Position numbers and translations under genes: made by a program. Source: Neckera pumila (lineage: Eukaryota > Streptophyta > Bryopsida > Hypnales > Neckeraceae). From it: 64,000 bases of DNA. The DNA lies in contig OZ018413.1 in NCBI GenBank assembly GCA_963969595.1, positions 16,729,711 to 16,793,710 of the forward strand. The letters run 5' to 3'. Below are positions 26,632 to 37,766 of this stretch, one piece after another. The notes beneath the pieces are model-generated. The model had not been told where the DNA came from, searched no databases, and saw only the letters and a list, made by a program, of their open reading frames with translations. The first letter of the stretch is position 1. Each line of letters begins with the position of its first letter.

Positions 26632-26732
26632 CTAGATCGAGTATTGCATGCAGTGCACTTATGGCTTGTAGCTGGAGTCACACCGAGCTGCGTAGCGTAG
26701 CCATAGCACGCCGCATGCAATACTCAATCTAG
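26632..26732. mobile_element. Short hairpin MITE (101 bp)
   Basis: The ends CTAGATCGAGTATTGCATGC and GCATGCAATACTCAATCTAG are inverted repeats with one mismatch. Pairing continues inward between tgcacttatggct and agccatagcacgc, so most of the element folds into one hairpin. A related copy, opposite in orientation, lies at 30712-30785. Confidence 0.75.
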
Positions 26733-27517
26733 CATAGACACAAACAGAAAATAACAAAGTATGTGATCATATGCATTGTGGGTTGTATTCTTTGATTACT
26801 AAGGGAATGAGGTTGTGTCTCATACTCTTTCAAAAGTGGAGGTGACTTATTTTGTTAAATATTAGGTTCTGTGAGACAGTTTGTGAATGATTTAAGAGTT
26901 ATTCTGAAATTTGCTTCCTGGGACATTGTTGATATTCAATTTTGCGTTGTTATTGGTCACTAAAGTTTTGCCTGGTGATTTTCTTTTTGAAACAGGTTTG
27001 CTGCACAGAGTTTCAGTAAATTGTATGTGATGGACTCATTCCATGAAGAGTAGTCCATGTACTGGTAGTTTCTGTTCTCAGTGAATTGTTTCTCCTTCTC
27101 TTGTCTGACTTAGGAAGGTGCCACATGTTTTGCAATGGAACTGTGAGCATTGTGACAATTTGGTATCTTGCAGCGGATTCCTAGATTAGTCTCGAGTAAG
27201 TCTTAGACTTTGGGGTGGGAAATTAACTTATGGAGCCTCAGTTTTGCACTTGTGAGTAGGCAGCTTTTCAATCATGCATGTAGGACTCATGCATTTGAGG
27301 TTGCTCAGCTAGCACCTCATGTTTAGAATATGAATTTGAATGTTTGTTTTCAAGGTTTTTGACACTACTGAATGATGCAACGTTGATTCAAATCTGCTGT
27401 AACCACACATTATTTCAATGCCTGCCTAAATGCGATGCTCCAAAATCTTGCACAATGAGTACACATTGATTTGAGAATGCATTCCACCTCAACTTAGAAA
27501 CTTTTGTCAGTCATCTA
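26733..27517. other. AT-moderate spacer
   Basis: No frame of note and no clear repeat ends. The sequence from about 26870 to 27250 is somewhat GC-richer than its surroundings but shows nothing recognisable. Confidence 0.45.
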
Positions 27518-27617
27518 CACAATAGTGAAATTAGGTTGCCCCACACTAATTTCTCATATCTAACACTTTCAGACATGGTCAACTATAGTCTGGGGCAACC
27601 TAATTTCACTATATTGT
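27518..27617. repeat. Perfect-stem inverted repeat (about 100 bp)
   Basis: The left arm includes TAGTGAAATTAGGTTGCCCC and the right arm GGGGCAACCTAATTTCACTA, perfectly complementary over at least 20 bases. ACAA/TTGT extends the pairing outside. The loop is about 46 bases. It may be a very small MITE or an RNA hairpin. Confidence 0.8.
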
Positions 27618-27752
27618 GTACAAAATATAGCTTTGAAACCATTTTAATATTGCAAATTTGTGTTTGCAAATAACGCTTTCTTTGGTGTCCTTGAATCTTC
27701 TTTGCTAAGTTGTAATATCATAAGTATGACCATTAAAAACTATGGATAGTGG

Positions 27753-27977
27753 TTAACCCTTAAATGTCAATGAGGACGTTTCTTGTCTAATGGATGATAG
27801 AGTTCCTTCTAGTTGGACAAAAATGAAACTATTCATCTTTGGAATTTTGATGTGAAAAGAGGTCTTCTACAATAGTTTGACTTCCAATTAGTGCTTTTGC
27901 AATTTTTTAAGCAAATGATTCACATGGTAACGAAAAGAATGATTTCTATGGTCACCAGACCGTCCTTTAAGGGTTAA
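27753..27977. mobile_element. MITE with TTAACCCTTAAA ends (225 bp)
   Basis: It begins TTAACCCTTAAA and ends TTTAAGGGTTAA, so the termini are inverted repeats. The outermost TTA/TAA may be a 3-bp target duplication as made by PIF/Harbinger elements. No coding capacity. Related copies or fragments are at 35267-35490, 43945-43982, 53361-53604, 54365-54514 and 56700-56917. Confidence 0.72.
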
Positions 27978-28549
27978 AGTTGCAAAATTAACTTATGCAA
28001 TGATTTAGTTTAATGTTTCATATAAATGAAGTAGACTACCAAAGTTGTGAAAATTAGAAACAATCAAGTGTCTTATATAATTGTATCTTACAGCTATTTC
28101 TTACATGTAAGTGCATATGCAATTGAAATTTCTTGCCTTGTTGCATATTTCTTCATGTTTTTAATTTTTATGAAGTGTTTGCTATATGAATTTGTTCTAA
28201 TTTTCTTCATTATTGTACTCATTTATTATGTGCAATTATAAATGGAAAAACATGATTGACTTGTTATAGAAGCATAAAAAATGAGTAAATTGAGAAATGA
28301 CTTTGATTATGTCTTTAAAATAAAAAGAAAGAAAGAAGATACAAAAAATTTGAGGAAATAATAAAAAATTTGCAATGCCTGGTTGGAAATAGTGATGACA
28401 CAAGCATACCCAACAAATTAGGAATATGAACTCTATCCATCAACATCTAAAAAGTCTACACATTCCATTCCACATGGATATTTAATTATTTATTTAACTT
28501 AAGACAAAATATTTAATAAGAATTTATTTTTTATATAAAATGAGCCTAA
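27978..28549. other. AT-rich spacer
   Basis: Long A/T runs. A 64-codon hydrophobic frame at 28047-28241 is composed of AT-rich codons and looks fortuitous. No other signal. Confidence 0.5.
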
Positions 28550-28748
28550 AAACTACACTGTATTTATTAAGTGGATTACAACAAATACAAAAGCTCTAAA
28601 ATTATTCTTAAAACTCTATTAAAAAATTAAATTAAATTAAATATTCTAATTATCTATGGCAAAAGAAACCCTTATATGAAGAGTTTTTGGATAATTTTAG
28701 ACTCAATGATACAAATATCTAAACAAATGAATGAATTAGAAGGTATTG

Positions 28749-28935
28749 TTATAGACTACTCCAACAATGAGATTCTATATTGTACACTATGTATTGTACA
28801 TTCACTGATAGGTAAATTTGGGTTTTATGTCCAATGCAAACAATATTACATGCTATATTCAAATCTTGAATATCTTCACTTGCAACATGCCTCCAAACAT
28901 TCTTGACTTTGTGAACTTTGAATCTTCATTAGTAA
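28749..28935 (-). pseudogene. Truncated F-box gene copy (3' end only)
   Basis: The minus strand encodes VKNVWRHVASEDIQDLNIA and then ends IESHCWSSL-stop, matching the C-terminus of the F-box gene at 37767-38720 (VKNAWRHVASEDIRDLNIA, VESHCWSRL-stop). An 11-codon segment of the other copy is missing here. Upstream sequence is interrupted by an inserted element and resumes in decayed form at about 29245-29330. There is no F-box and no start, so it cannot be functional. Confidence 0.88.
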
Positions 28936-28937
28936 GT

Positions 28938-29243
28938 AGAGTACACATTAGATGAAATTCACCTACTAAACAAAGCCATAAATTTCCCAAGGTTCTCGGA
29001 CTGTGGGCCCTTTGCTGCAGTAGCAATCTAACATGGCAAAGTGACTGCCACGTTAGATAAGAATATTTTATTTTATTTTTTAAATCGATTTTTTTTAATT
29101 TACATATATATATTTTTTTAAATTCTTTCAAAAAATTTGAATTAATTTTTTTTTTTTATTATTTTAATATTTTGAATATGGTACTATTCATTACAAACAG
29201 AAAACAAGGCTGATATAGCCTTCCAATGCCCTTGAAAACATCT
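28938..29243. mobile_element. Insertion in duplicate copy A, MITE-like
   Basis: Copy B runs gtggagcatacttagtaattg without a break, while copy A has about 300 bases between gtagagtacac and gcttagtatttg. The insert has a G/C-richer end (cggactgtgggccctttgc), a tgacatgg/gactgccacg-like segment and long poly-T/A tracts, resembling the elements at 3789-4112 and 55027-55258. Exact ends are uncertain. Confidence 0.6.
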
Positions 29244-29330
29244 AATGCTTAGTATTTGCCTTGAGTCTAAAGACTTTTATACTTTTGAAATATTGTCTAT
29301 AATTGAAAGTTTTAATTTTCTCTATATAAA

Positions 29331-30688
29331 AGTAAAAACTACTTTGTCTAATATATTTGAAATTAATTAAAAAAAATATTGACTATTGGATTTTTAGATT
29401 ATAACAATTTGGAAGATTGTTTCTACAAGCAAAAAAAGCAATCTTGGGGGAAGAAAAATTATAAAAAGATGAATTATGCTTTTTAACTCCTCCAATTTTT
29501 TTTTATTGGAATCTATAGCAAATGTAGTATTTTTTAATTTTGAGAAATGAGAATTAAAAAAATCTCTCAACTTTGTACACATTTTCAAATAGAAGGAGTA
29601 GAAAACCAAAACTGACCAAATTGGATCCTACAAAATAAATTTAAATTTTATATATGTATTAATTTTTGAAATTTGATAACTAATACTATAAACATGTTAT
29701 TTGAGACATCTTCAAAAAATATTGAACCATTCTAATTATTTTGTATTCTTAATCACACCAGATTGAACCTTATATTTTTAAAATTGCTAAAAATAAAAAT
29801 TTGAATTTTTTTTCTCCAAACCTAGTTTTTTGGTGTAGAGTAAAGACCAGGAATGTCCAAGAAAATGTTTTTTTTCCATCCCTACTATTCCACCCCTATT
29901 GTTACTCTACAAGTTCTTAGCTTATAAATATTGAGATTTAGTTCACCCTACCAAGAATTTTCCATTGAAAATTTGAAGAGGACACATTGTGTTATTTTGG
30001 TCCTTGAGGAGTTAATATTTTTGAGTTGTGAGTGAAATAGCTCCTAATCATCATGAATGTTCAATTTGTTAAGCAACATTTGCTTTCAAAGTCTTAGATT
30101 TGTTCATATTTTCATCTTTCAATTCAAACTTCAAATCTCTTATTTTGTAACTCAAATGGTTGATTATATTGAAGATTGGGATTTGCAAGGGTACAATTAG
30201 TCAGATAGGGTATGGTTGATTTTAGTGAATTATGGAAAATACTCATTTTTTGGATGTGAAAAAATTACCACAAGATGAAATTGGGCATCAAGTGAATTTT
30301 GTTTTCTATCCCTATATTTCACTTTTATTAGCTCTAATGATTGATTTGATTGAAGAAGTGAATTTTTAGAGGTAGAATTATGTGTAAGGGTAAAGCATTT
30401 CATCAATTCTAGATATGCACATTTTTAGGATGAAAAAGAGAAGTCATGAGGTGAAACAAGGAGTGATTACATTTTTAGCTAGGAATTCAAAGGACTTTGA
30501 TTCAATCCCTCCTAAAGAATTTTCAAAAGAAGAACTTCCATGTCAAGATTCTTTATGCTTTTATACTTTGAACTAAATTACGTGCCTCATGGTATAGATA
30601 ATTCATCCTAGATTCTCATTTTTTCTGTTTTGCTTGTGTAGTAACTACTCACTTGTTCAGTATCCAGTTTATAGACATCCTTTTTGTG
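29331..30688. other. AT-rich part of duplicate copy A, no gene
   Basis: Aligns in part with 39700-41450. No frame longer than about 70 codons, none recognisable. Confidence 0.6.
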
Positions 30689-30785
30689 ATACATATATAC
30701 ATGTTCCTACCTCATGGCTACCCTATGCAGCTTGACATGACTCTAGCTACAAGCCATAGTGCACAGAATGTGATACTCAATCTAA
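30689..30785. mobile_element. Second copy of the short hairpin MITE, with empty site in duplicate B
   Basis: Its reverse complement (ttagattgagtatcacattc, tgcactatggcttgtagct, gtagccat) matches 26632-26732. In duplicate B the flanks are joined as ctctttgtagacttctt, with nothing in between, so this copy inserted after the duplication or was lost from B. Confidence 0.7.
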
Positions 30786-31052
30786 ACTTCTTTGACACTT
30801 CTATTTGTTCGGGATGTGTGCAAGTATTACCTCATGGAGGACATTATATAAAAATTTCAAAATCCACATGAATGCAAAGATAGGGGTAGTTTACTTCAAT
30901 GATATATAGTAAATAGATCACTTTGAAAGATGAAGCGTTTGAAACTATCCCCTCAAAAACAAGTATTTAGAGAGTATTCATATGATATCCTCGTAATATT
31001 CTATAGATACGCAAATTTTTTAGAATATTCTTAAATTGAAATATTTGTAGAA

Positions 31053-31134
31053 TTTCACATCTCATGTCTAAATACCCCTTTGAACACATATGGTTTCACA
31101 TCTCATGTCTAAATACCCCTTTGAACACATATGG
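31053..31134. repeat. 41-bp tandem duplication
   Basis: A unit starting tttcacatctcatgtctaaa is present twice with no difference, period 41. Duplicate B has a single diverged unit at about 41749-41785, so the doubling is recent and confined to copy A. Confidence 0.9.
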
Positions 31135-31439
31135 ATCAAGTATTGGGAGTTTAAACCTATTGAATCCATATATCATTTGTGCGGAATGTTTTGCCCTTCT
31201 CCAGCTTAAGATATTTTCTTATAGAGGTAATTTATTATTTAGGAATCAATCCTTAATGATATACCCACCATTTTGTAGTGGTTCATTGACCTTGAGCAAT
31301 AGAAAAACTATTGGTGAAATCTCTTATCTTTATTGGGTTTTTTTATGTACGTAGAAGCATGTTTCTTTGTGTAGGTTTATTGCAAATTTAAATTATCATT
31401 GCTTAGTATTTTTAGATGAAAATAAACACCAAGTGCTCA

Positions 31440-31735
31440 ATATTACTGAAGCATTCAAAGAGATTCGGGGGCAAAACAAGACTGCAAGTTCTCAGGTTGT
31501 GGGAACTTTGGGAACGCCTCGGAACTATAATTTGACATGGCCAAAAGAGTGACACGACAAAAATTAATATTTAATTTCTTTTATAAATATATATTTTTAT
31601 AAATATATATTTTTATAAATATAATTTTAATTTTAATTTTTAAATATTTTTTATTATTAAAATATTATGAGTGTTCCCAACAAGGGGAACAAGCTTGAAA
31701 CGGCTCTCCTTTGCCCTCAAATCTCTCCTAATGAG
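31440..31735. mobile_element. AT-rich MITE-like element
   Basis: The left end AGATTCGGGGGCAAAACAAG and the inverted right end AGATTTGAGGGCAAAGGAGA match at 14 of 20 positions. The middle holds TATAAATATATATTTT tandem words and no coding capacity. Confidence 0.5.
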
Positions 31736-32100
31736 TGCTTATATTTAGCTTTTGAGGAGAAAGTAGCGATACTTTCAAGACCAATTAATTAGCCAATTTG
31801 TTTCTAATTAATGGAAGATGAAGGTAGCAATACACGCAGCAGCTTTGAGCAAGCTAAGTGGCTTGTCGAGATGATTGCTGCATACATTTATGTCAAATAG
31901 ATCAAAATGGATGTACCATTTGGTAGTTGCAAGAATTCCTTAGTAGTAGTCCATTTTTTAAAATTCTGAGCATGATGACAATTGCTTAAAATTTGGTGAA
32001 GCATTGTATTTCTACATTCATTCATCTTTTGCACCCAAGAACACTTTTCAATCAAACACATGCATTTTTTCATTCAAATTTGGCGCCTTCATTGTCATTT
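31736..32100. other. Spacer
   Basis: No recognisable gene or repeat ends. Confidence 0.45.
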
Positions 32101-33042
32101 TTAACCCCTAAAGCCCTGAACATGCTTTTTTGAGAATATAGCTTTTGGGGGCAGCTCACTACGAGTAGAGTTTATATTTTTTTTCTTTCAAATTCTCACA
32201 CAACATTTTCCCAAGGAGTAGCTTTAAGGCCCAACAATTTTCATAACTTTTGACTACATGATTAAAAAGTTATTGCATAACATGTCGTTTTCATTGCTCG
32301 TCGGGTAGCTCGGGCAGCAAAAAAAACTTCTTTAAAAATCACTTTTTAAAAAATGAAAATTTGGAATTGGTTCTTTAGATTTTTATGTAGGCGGGAAGCT
32401 TTAAATCATTCCATTTGGATCTCTGAGTCAAAAGTTATGAGGATTCTTAGTTTGAGGGTAGTTATGGAATCTCAACTCTAAAATAAACTTTGAAGTCCTT
32501 TATTTCACTCAATTTTCAATATTTTTGAAAAAAAATAAAAAGATTGGGTGTCGATTGTTTATTACATCATTAGAACCGTTGGAATTGACATTTTTCAATT
32601 CCATAAATAAATTCATAACAATTTAGTGTTTTGAATCATTCTCTACCTCTTCCTACTTACTAGTTTTTTCTTATATGTTGTACAATTCTAAACGATTTGA
32701 AATATTTCAAGCATGTATCCAACTTATCTAGGAAAATGAATCCAAAGATTAACCACCATTTTGGACATTTTTTCATACAAATGTGACCTTGTGAAGGACA
32801 GCTGCCTGTTTTTTTGCAGGGACAAAAAATGGATTTTTGTCAATTCAACTGCTATTATCTTGCAGTGCTCACAGTGGAAAATTCTGAAATTTTTTCCAGA
32901 TCTTCTCAAACAACTTTACTACAAGATCCTATGGTTATATATGTCCATAAATGCTTTTTTTCTAAAATTTGGCACTAGTATTAGGAATGGCAGTTTTGGA
33001 GCGTTTTTGGTGAAAACATAGTCAAAAACCTTCAGGGATTAA
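32101..33042. mobile_element. TIR element with TTAACCCCTAAAG ends (942 bp)
   Basis: The left end is TTAACCCCTAAAGC and the right end, reverse-complemented, is TTAATCCCTGAAGG. The outer TTA/TAA fits a PIF/Harbinger-type 3-bp target duplication. The element at 40396-41211 has the same terminal theme. There is no transposase frame, so it is non-autonomous. Confidence 0.62.
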
Positions 33043-33940
33043 TAGGAATTGAAATTTTTCAATAAAACTTTACTTTTTTTAGCAAAAAGTAGACATTTAT
33101 TTTGGCAAATGATACAATCTAGCCCCATGGTGCCCCCCCAAAAGGGATGCTCAACAACAGCTGAAAAAGGCAAAGCAGAGCTTGTTGAAGTCAAGATGCC
33201 TTGTGGGTGTGGCGCAGGAAGCTCAGGGCTTCGTCGTTTCAATGCTTAGCTTGGCAACAACAGGGGTAGTCACACCTTCACTGCTTTCAAATTCTCTGAA
33301 TTTGAATGAGAAAAACAAGGAGCCAATGGAGAGCCTGAATTCATGAAGAAGGTGTGACCGCCCTTTTCTGTGAGCAAAGGATGGAAATGGAGAATGGACT
33401 TGCAGACACCAAAAGCAACGCAACATAACTCAAAGAACCAATGGAGAAACAATGAGGAGATAAAAAGTAAGGTCGACCAAGTATTCTTCTTTGCAAAGCA
33501 TTCTTCACGTCTATTGTTCACCTCCAGAAGTAAATAATGAGCGCAGAGAACACTTTGCAAAAGAACTGCTCTAGAGAGTCAACCAAAACCCAATTCAAAG
33601 CCGCCACGTCCCTATTTGGAGGAGAATTAGCAAGCAGTGAAGAAGGTGTGACTACCCCTTATATATTGGCCTGCTGCGCAAAGGATGTTGCTCATGGTGG
33701 CGTCAAGCAATGACAAGGGCAATGGCTCCACCAACTCAGATGGTACTCAGTAAAACCTCAGGTGAAATCCTAATGTGGTGGATTCATGGTGCAAATCTAA
33801 ATTCAATCGGTTAGATTGGTAGTTCTTCTTGTTGACAGTTCTTCTCCTAGTGATTTTATCAATTGAGAAGTTATCTTCAATTTAATTTTGAAAATGTTGA
33901 GTGTGCGTTCTGCAATTGGACTTCCTATCGGCAATTGAGA
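33043..33940. other. Moderate-GC segment, no gene supported
   Basis: Frames of 66-96 codons overlap on both strands at 33039-33560 without motifs. The phrases gtgaagaaggtgtgac and cacttttctgtgagcaaagg recur in altered form (about 33342-33380 and 33638-33690), suggesting an internal duplication of an older repeat. Confidence 0.4.
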
Positions 33941-33947
33941 ATTTTTA

Positions 33948-34718
33948 GGGCCACTTCACACTACGGTTGAAGGTCAAGAGTCCGTCAGTTTCCACCAATC
34001 AGATTCCAAGAAACTTGGAATTTGGCCTTTTGACCCTTCACACTAGGCGGCACAATCCAAAGTCCTTCGCCAAAGAACTGCCTCCATGGCAACCAAATGT
34101 CTACATGGCAACGGACTCTCAACCAAAGTTTTGGTAATCATTTTTAGCCAACCTAAACTCTAATCGAGAATCCGTTGAATTCTTTTTCAGAAAAAGTCAG
34201 AAACTGATAAAATTATAGCCATAGATTAGACTCAAAGGGTTGTTTTGCAGTAGTAGGTAAAATTTTCCTTTCAAATTTATTTATTTATTATTTGTTATAA
34301 TGGAGACCCTTGCATTCAACAAACCTACTTCACTTTGGTGACCAATGCCACCTTCTTATTCCATTTATACCCTTCATATTTCTTGTTTGATGATGATTTC
34401 ATATACTGTGATTTTTTTTCCTAGGCCATTTTTGACTCTTTTTTCATGTTTTTTTATCTTTTGCTTCAAAAAATTGCCACATGGGTAAGGCTTCATGGAA
34501 AATTTCAGAAATAAGATGGATTAATGTGGAAAGAGAAGGAATGGTATAGGTTTGGACTTTGGGCTTGGCTTTTAGAGGCTTCAGACTATGGCCGGACAAA
34601 GGTTCTAGTTCCCATATTTTATTGCCTATTTATTGCTCGTTTCTTTGGACTCTCAACAAAGTTTGGCCACTCAATTTCAAAACTCTCGACTTGGAAGGCC
34701 ATAGTGTGAAGTGGCCTT
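33948..34718. mobile_element. TIR element with GGCCACTTCACACTA ends (about 770 bp)
   Basis: The left end GGGCCACTTCACACTACGGT and the inverted right end AGGCCACTTCACACTATGGC agree at 17 of 20 positions, and weaker pairing continues inward. The ends recall hAT termini, but an 8-bp target duplication is not visible (aattttta left, tttagaat right). No transposase frame. Confidence 0.62.
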
Positions 34719-35266
34719 TAGAATTTAATTGAGAATTGAGTAGTGTTTGGTGTAAAGTGGCAACAGGGATGATTATTTTCTAAGATCTTAAATATAACAC
34801 TTTAAGGAGAATTTTCTCTATTAAATCCATGGTCGTAGGTGTATATCTTTATGATACCCTCTATGTAGATTAGTTTCATAAATAATTAGGGAAAATTGGG
34901 AACATGTCTAAAATTTTTAAAAATGTACAATTATTTTTGAAAAATGTGAAAATTTTCGTTGTTGCTAATTTTGAATATCCAAAAATTATTCTTGAAAAAA
35001 TTTAGAAAAAGGAACACATTTATGCATGAATAGAAAAAATCAACCCCAAATTAGGAAGAGCATAGTGCCAAAAGCCAAAAAATCAAATTAAAATGCCAAA
35101 TTGTCCAAATTCTAAAATTAAATTATTTCAGCACCAAGGTGCCAAATTGATGTGAAAGTATGGTACATAGAGAGACCTCTATATAGTTATTGGAACTATA
35201 GGAAAACATTCTTATGAATCATGGAAAAAGGTCCTTTTATGTTTTGTCTACAAATTCCAATAATGT
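34719..35266. other. AT-rich spacer
   Basis: Nothing recognised. Confidence 0.5.
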
Positions 35267-35490
35267 AATCTTTAAAGGACGGACTACTAACCATAGATAT
35301 CATCCCTTTTGATATTGCGGAAATCACTGGCTTAAAAAAATTCAAAAGTACTCATTGGAAGTCAAACTACTAGAGAAGACCTTTACAACAAAATTCTGAG
35401 GATGAATAATTGCACTTCTATCCTACACAAAAGATTCTCCATCATTCATCAAACACCAAACGTCACCGCAGTGTTTTTGGGTTCATTGAG
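35267..35490. mobile_element. Decayed copy of the TTAACCCTTAAA MITE family
   Basis: It starts with ctttaaaggacgga and runs through ggcttaaaaaaattcaaaag, aggatgaataattgcacttc and catcattcatc to a cgtcaccgcagtg end. The 53361-53604 copy has the same blocks in the same order. Terminal inverted repeats are partly lost. Confidence 0.65.
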
Positions 35491-37546
35491 AGTCATGTAC
35501 TAGAGTTTTTAAAACTATTAGCTGGAGCATTCAAGTGCTTGGTATTGGCTGGGGTGAATCTTGACCCCTTGCTTAGCCTTGAGGAAAAACCCTAAAAAAA
35601 TTTATTTGTCACACTTGATAAAATTTGCAAATTTTGAATTCATATGTGCAATCAGAGACCCCAAATTAGCACGTAGAGATGAAGAACATAGTTTTAATAC
35701 GGCTCAAAATAGGGGGCTTTTTTTGCACATGCACCCCTGGAATGATTTGGGAGGCCAAGCGAGGGGGCTAGTTCAACACATCCTTAGTATAGTAGAAACT
35801 CTACTAGTGCATAGTGCTAGGACTATGCATTAAGAGAGGTTTATGCACTTGGAGAGGTTCTATTGTGAACTTTGACTAACGTTGCCCCTTACTATGAGGC
35901 CTCTAAATATTGTTCACAAATAAATGCTTCAAAGTACAACCTCTCTTGCTACATATTATGCACTAAGAGAGTTTCTATTGTAAGGTAGTATACTCTAAAA
36001 GCAACCATTTAAGGGTTGGTCTGCCTTTTTCACAAGTTTTATGAATTGAAAAAAAATTTGATCATTTTTTCGAAGAAAGAAAAATGGATGCGGAACGTAA
36101 TTCAAGTGGTTTCATATTTTTTTAATCATTTTTGAATTACTTATGCATTTTCAAAATGAACTATTGTAGACACTTATTCGTGACCCTAGGGCTTTCAAAA
36201 TCCAACCACTTCTAACTTGTAAAGTGATTTGAGTAAATGAAGGTCAATGACTGGCCTTTCTCTTGATTCTCTCAACGACTTGAGAGGTCCACATGACCAC
36301 CTAATGTCCATTTCAGACCTAAATATAGAGACAATTTGAAGAGGCCACTCCCTTTTAGAGCAGACTACCTTATTGGGATTGAGTTTAGGCTAGTGGGTGA
36401 TAAGTGCAGCATATGCAAATTCAATTAAGATTGTTTAGGCCCTTCTATACAACAACAGACTAAGGTAGCAACACCCATAACCATCACTATACCCATAACC
36501 GTCACCTCTAAAATCTTGGAAAATCTATAGAAGTGAATAGATGTGATTACAAGGATGTACTACATTTGAACATCAGACCCTAGTGTTGGTATTAGGTGCA
36601 TTTTTAGTCGGCTTTTTGAAAATTCATAACTTATTCTCACAATATCCAAATAATATGTTTGAAAATGCTCATACAATATCTTTTTTTTGCTAATAGGATC
36701 CTACAATTTGCTAAATGATTTTTTAATAATAATCATGTTCAAAACCCTTAATTTGACGGTTATAGGTGCTACTACCTTATAGGAAGATCTCATCTCCATT
36801 TGTGGGGACTGTTCTTGTTCTGATGTTTTCTAATTGTTTCTGAATCAGTGTAATTTCACTGAGCACCTTAATTAGAGCTTTTATCTAAATCAAAGCCGGA
36901 AATGCTCAAATGCTTGGCATGGGGTTGGAAAGTTGGAGAGTGGCTAATAAGTGCATCTTGTGCGTGTGCGATAAAGCTTGTATTTAGGTTCTTCTATACT
37001 GGAATCAATATCCATAAGCTGCTAGAAGAAGGGACTGGGCGGTCTACTGCAGGTGGTCTTTCCTACTATCAGTTCAAAATCACTATTGCAAACCCGATTG
37101 CTTTTCATTCCTTGAAATAGCTACAAATCGTGGGGTGCGGCAAGCCAAAAAAGTCACAAATTACAAAGCATTGAGCCGACTATGCTACAAACATTAGTTC
37201 AATTTTAGTGAGTAGCAATACAAGTCTAGACCTCCAAGATGAAAAACACCGGGGTTTACTCTAACTCAATGCATCAACTTGGTAAGCCGGTAAGGTTTTG
37301 CCTTGATGTACTCACTATTTCATGCAATTTGACACTACTCAAACCACCCAAGAGTTAGTATTTTAACTTCATTCAAAAAATTTAGAATTACATTGATTTT
37401 CATATCTATGCATGCTACGAGAAGGTCTCTAGAATGATGCTCAACATTCACCTTTCAGTGTTTGTGGCGTTGATGAGGTTAGCCTCTCTCAATGGCTTTA
37501 TATCTTCTATATGAGGATATTTTCTGGTATACAAATAGAGCTTAAA
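35491..37546. other. AT-rich spacer, no gene seen
   Basis: Frames up to 90 codons (35561-35833) lack motifs. A weakly repeated phrase gagaggttctattgt / gagagtttctattgt occurs at about 35848 and 35966. No gene, RNA or clear element ends are seen. Confidence 0.5.
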
Positions 37547-37766
37547 AACTACAATTGTATTTATAAAGTAGATTACAGTTATTTCTAACAATAATTACAA
37601 AGCACTAAATATGTTCTCAAAATTCTAAAACAAAAACATCACAATTCTTAAATATTCTAATTACCCATAGCAAAAGAATTCCTTATATGAAGGTTCACTT
37701 GATAAATTTAGACTAAATTGCATGAATGCCTGTATTCAAAACAAATGAATGAATTAGAAGGCATTG

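Larger units (their letters stand above)
28550..31172. repeat. Segmental duplication, copy A
   Basis: It aligns in the same orientation and order with 37547-41856. Anchors: a 3'-flanking block and F-box gene end (28646-28935 versus 37654-37970), gcttagtatttgcct-like sequence (29247 versus 37978), gcaacatttgctttcaaagt (30073 versus 39983), aattctagatatgcacattt (30405 versus 40375), actcacttgttcagtatcca (30646 versus 41427) and ctaaatacccctttgaacac (31068 versus 41759). Copy A has lost most of the F-box gene and gained elements at 28938-29243 and about 30689-30785. Confidence 0.82.
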
